Below, piece after piece: positions 62,934 through 64,000 of a stretch of DNA of 64,000 bases (position 1 is its first letter; each line of letters starts with the position of its first letter). The notes under the pieces were generated by a model. It had not been told where the DNA came from, ran no database searches, and worked only from the letters and a program-made list of their open reading frames with translations. Made by a program: the position numbers and the translations under genes. The stretch covers positions 55,460-119,459 of the forward strand of contig NZ_AXAP01000001.1 of the NCBI RefSeq assembly GCF_000472865.1, given 5' to 3'. Source of the stretch: Bradyrhizobium elkanii WSM2783 (lineage in GTDB: Bacteria > Pseudomonadota > Alphaproteobacteria > Rhizobiales > Xanthobacteraceae).

Positions 62934-64000
62934 TCACGCTGCGAGCTGAGGTTGAAACACCACATCGGCGTAGTAGTTGGTGGAGCTGAAAGTGTTGGTC
63001 GGGAAGAGTCCGGCCGAGTTCGTTCCTCCATAAGCATAGACGCCATTGCCGCCTGACGTAGCGCTGGATGGCGCCGTCAGGGCTCCGCTCGTGAGCGCGC
63101 TGGTGAAGAAGTTGCTGGTGGCTGCATACTCGCCGTTTGTGTGATAGGACGCGACATAAGTGGTGTTGGCAGCGATCGAGACCGGCGTCGCCAACGGCAC
63201 GGTCTGCCATCCGCTTGCCGTGGTGTTGGTGAAGGTGGCGCTGGCAAGCTTGGTGCCGGTCGAGCTCCACAGGTCGAGGAGATCGGTGCCGGTATCGCCG
63301 GGACTGCGGTAGAATTTGAGCGCGGTGATCTGGCCGGCAGTGGACGAGGTGAACTTCACTCCGACCTCGAGCGCGGAGCCATCGTTCAAACTGGTCTGCG
63401 TCGGGGTGTTCAACGCGGTGAACAGGCTCACCGTCGTGGACGTCGTGGTCACGGCGATATTGAAGGTCTCACTGGCAGAGAGGCCGGCCGGATCCGTGGC
63501 CGAAACCTGGACACCAAGGGTGCCGACATTGGCCGATGCCGGCGTGCCGCTGAATGTTCGCGTTGCCGCGTTGAACGTCAGCCATGAGGGGAGCGCCGCG
63601 CCGTTCAGGCCGGTTGCCGAATAGGTGAGAGCGCCGCCGTCGGGATCGTTGAAGGTGCCGGCGGGCAGGGTCAGCGAGAAGGCCGAGCCGACGACCGCAC
63701 TCTGGTTGGCGGTCTGGGTCACCAGCACCGGCGGCGTGTCGGTCGTCGAGCCGGGCGAGAACACCACGTCGGCATAGTAGTTGGACGCGCTGAAGCTGCT
63801 GGTCGGGAAGATCCCAGCGGTGCTGGTGCCGCCATAGGAGTAAACCCCGTTGCCGCCGGACGAGGCGGAGGAGGGCGCCGTCAGCGCGCCGCTCGAGACG
63901 GCGTTGGTGAAGAAATTGCTGGTCGCTACATACGCGCCGTTTGTGTGATAGGACGCGACATAGGTGGTGTTGGCGGCGATCGAGACCGGCGTCGCCAAGG
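62934..64000 (-). CDS. DUF4082/Ig-repeat surface or secreted protein, C-terminal part (partial, runs off right edge)
   Basis: Open from the right edge and ending at 62934. Visible order, N to C: the second half of a DUF4082 domain (about 63998-63760), an Ig-like putative domain (He_PIG/cadherin-like, about 63745-63440, with AGTFNDPDGGALTYSA and LTFNAATRTFSGTP), and a complete DUF4082 domain (about 63430-62950). The two DUF4082 copies are nearly identical: TPVSIAANTTYVASYHTNG and NYYADVVF occur in both. DUF4082 is a beta-sandwich, often carbohydrate-associated, found in large secreted adhesins or hydrolases. No secretion signal or anchor is visible in this C-terminal part. The apparent start at 63998 is an internal codon. 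Confidence 0.8.
   Translation of the reverse strand, partial: LATPVSIAANTTYVASYHTNGAYVATSNFFTNAVSSGALTAPSSASSGGNGVYSYGGTSTAGIFPTSSFSASNYYADVVFSPGSTTDTPPVLVTQTANQSAVVGSAFSLTLPAGTFNDPDGGALTYSATGLNGAALPSWLTFNAATRTFSGTPASANVGTLGVQVSATDPAGLSASETFNIAVTTTSTTVSLFTALNTPTQTSLNDGSALEVGVKFTSSTAGQITALKFYRSPGDTGTDLLDLWSSTGTKLASATFTNTTASGWQTVPLATPVSIAANTTYVASYHTNGEYAATSNFFTSALTSGALTAPSSATSGGNGVYAYGGTNSAGLFPTNTFSSTNYYADVVFQPQLAA

Overview
The window looks like the chromosome of a GC-rich alphaproteobacterium of the Bradyrhizobium/Rhodopseudomonas kind. This rests on the base composition, the DUF3551-like small secreted protein, the density of Liv-type (branched-chain amino acid type) ABC transporters, and the giant AQSIGGGG-repeat autotransporter. 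The assignment is by family flavour only; no search was run.

Layout. (1) 0-6.3 kb: the C-terminal half of an RND efflux pump runs in from the left edge and faces a translationally coupled six-gene Mrp-type cation/H+ antiporter operon on the minus strand. That operon has the gene order of the Mbh membrane arm and a single antiporter-like subunit. (2) 7.0-16.5 kb: an OmpR-family response regulator and a 7TM-DISM histidine kinase are divergent. Next to them lies a very large repeat autotransporter broken by a one-base frameshift in a G run. (3) 16.6-33.4 kb: a 16.75-kb segment is bracketed by two direct copies of a tRNA-Lys-like 3' end. It carries an acyltransferase, an acyl-CoA ligase and a set of carbon genes: GAPDH, LctP-type lactate permease, D-lactate dehydrogenase, beta-phosphoglucomutase/GH65 disaccharide phosphorylase fusion, glucokinase, Pfk-2 and pyruvate kinase. 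With housekeeping triose enzymes these could take a disaccharide to D-lactate and across the membrane. Remnants of PPK2 and of a P-type ATPase lie in the gaps. (4) 33.5-41.8 kb: a TetR repressor is divergent from a class III aminotransferase, Liv cassette 1 and amidase operon. (5) 41.9-49.1 kb: a GntR/FCD regulator is divergent from an amidohydrolase, Liv cassette 2 and DapA-family aldolase operon. (6) 49.4-60.6 kb: an IclR regulator is divergent from Liv cassette 3, a GSA-type aminotransferase and HyuB/HyuA, followed by a decayed aldehyde dehydrogenase. (7) 60.7-64 kb: a molybdopterin oxidoreductase with an internal deletion and frameshift, then the C-terminus of a DUF4082/Ig-repeat surface protein that runs off the right edge.

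How it works together. Regions 4-6 are three independently regulated uptake-plus-catabolism modules, each with its own five-component ABC importer and hydrolytic or aminotransferase enzymes. They point to scavenging of amides, lactams, hydantoins or related nitrogenous acids. Each divergent promoter region carries an inverted-repeat operator candidate. Region 3 reads as a fermentative or overflow carbon module. Several genes are broken (autotransporter, Mo-enzyme, ALDH, PPK2, ATPase), which suggests accessory DNA that is turning over.
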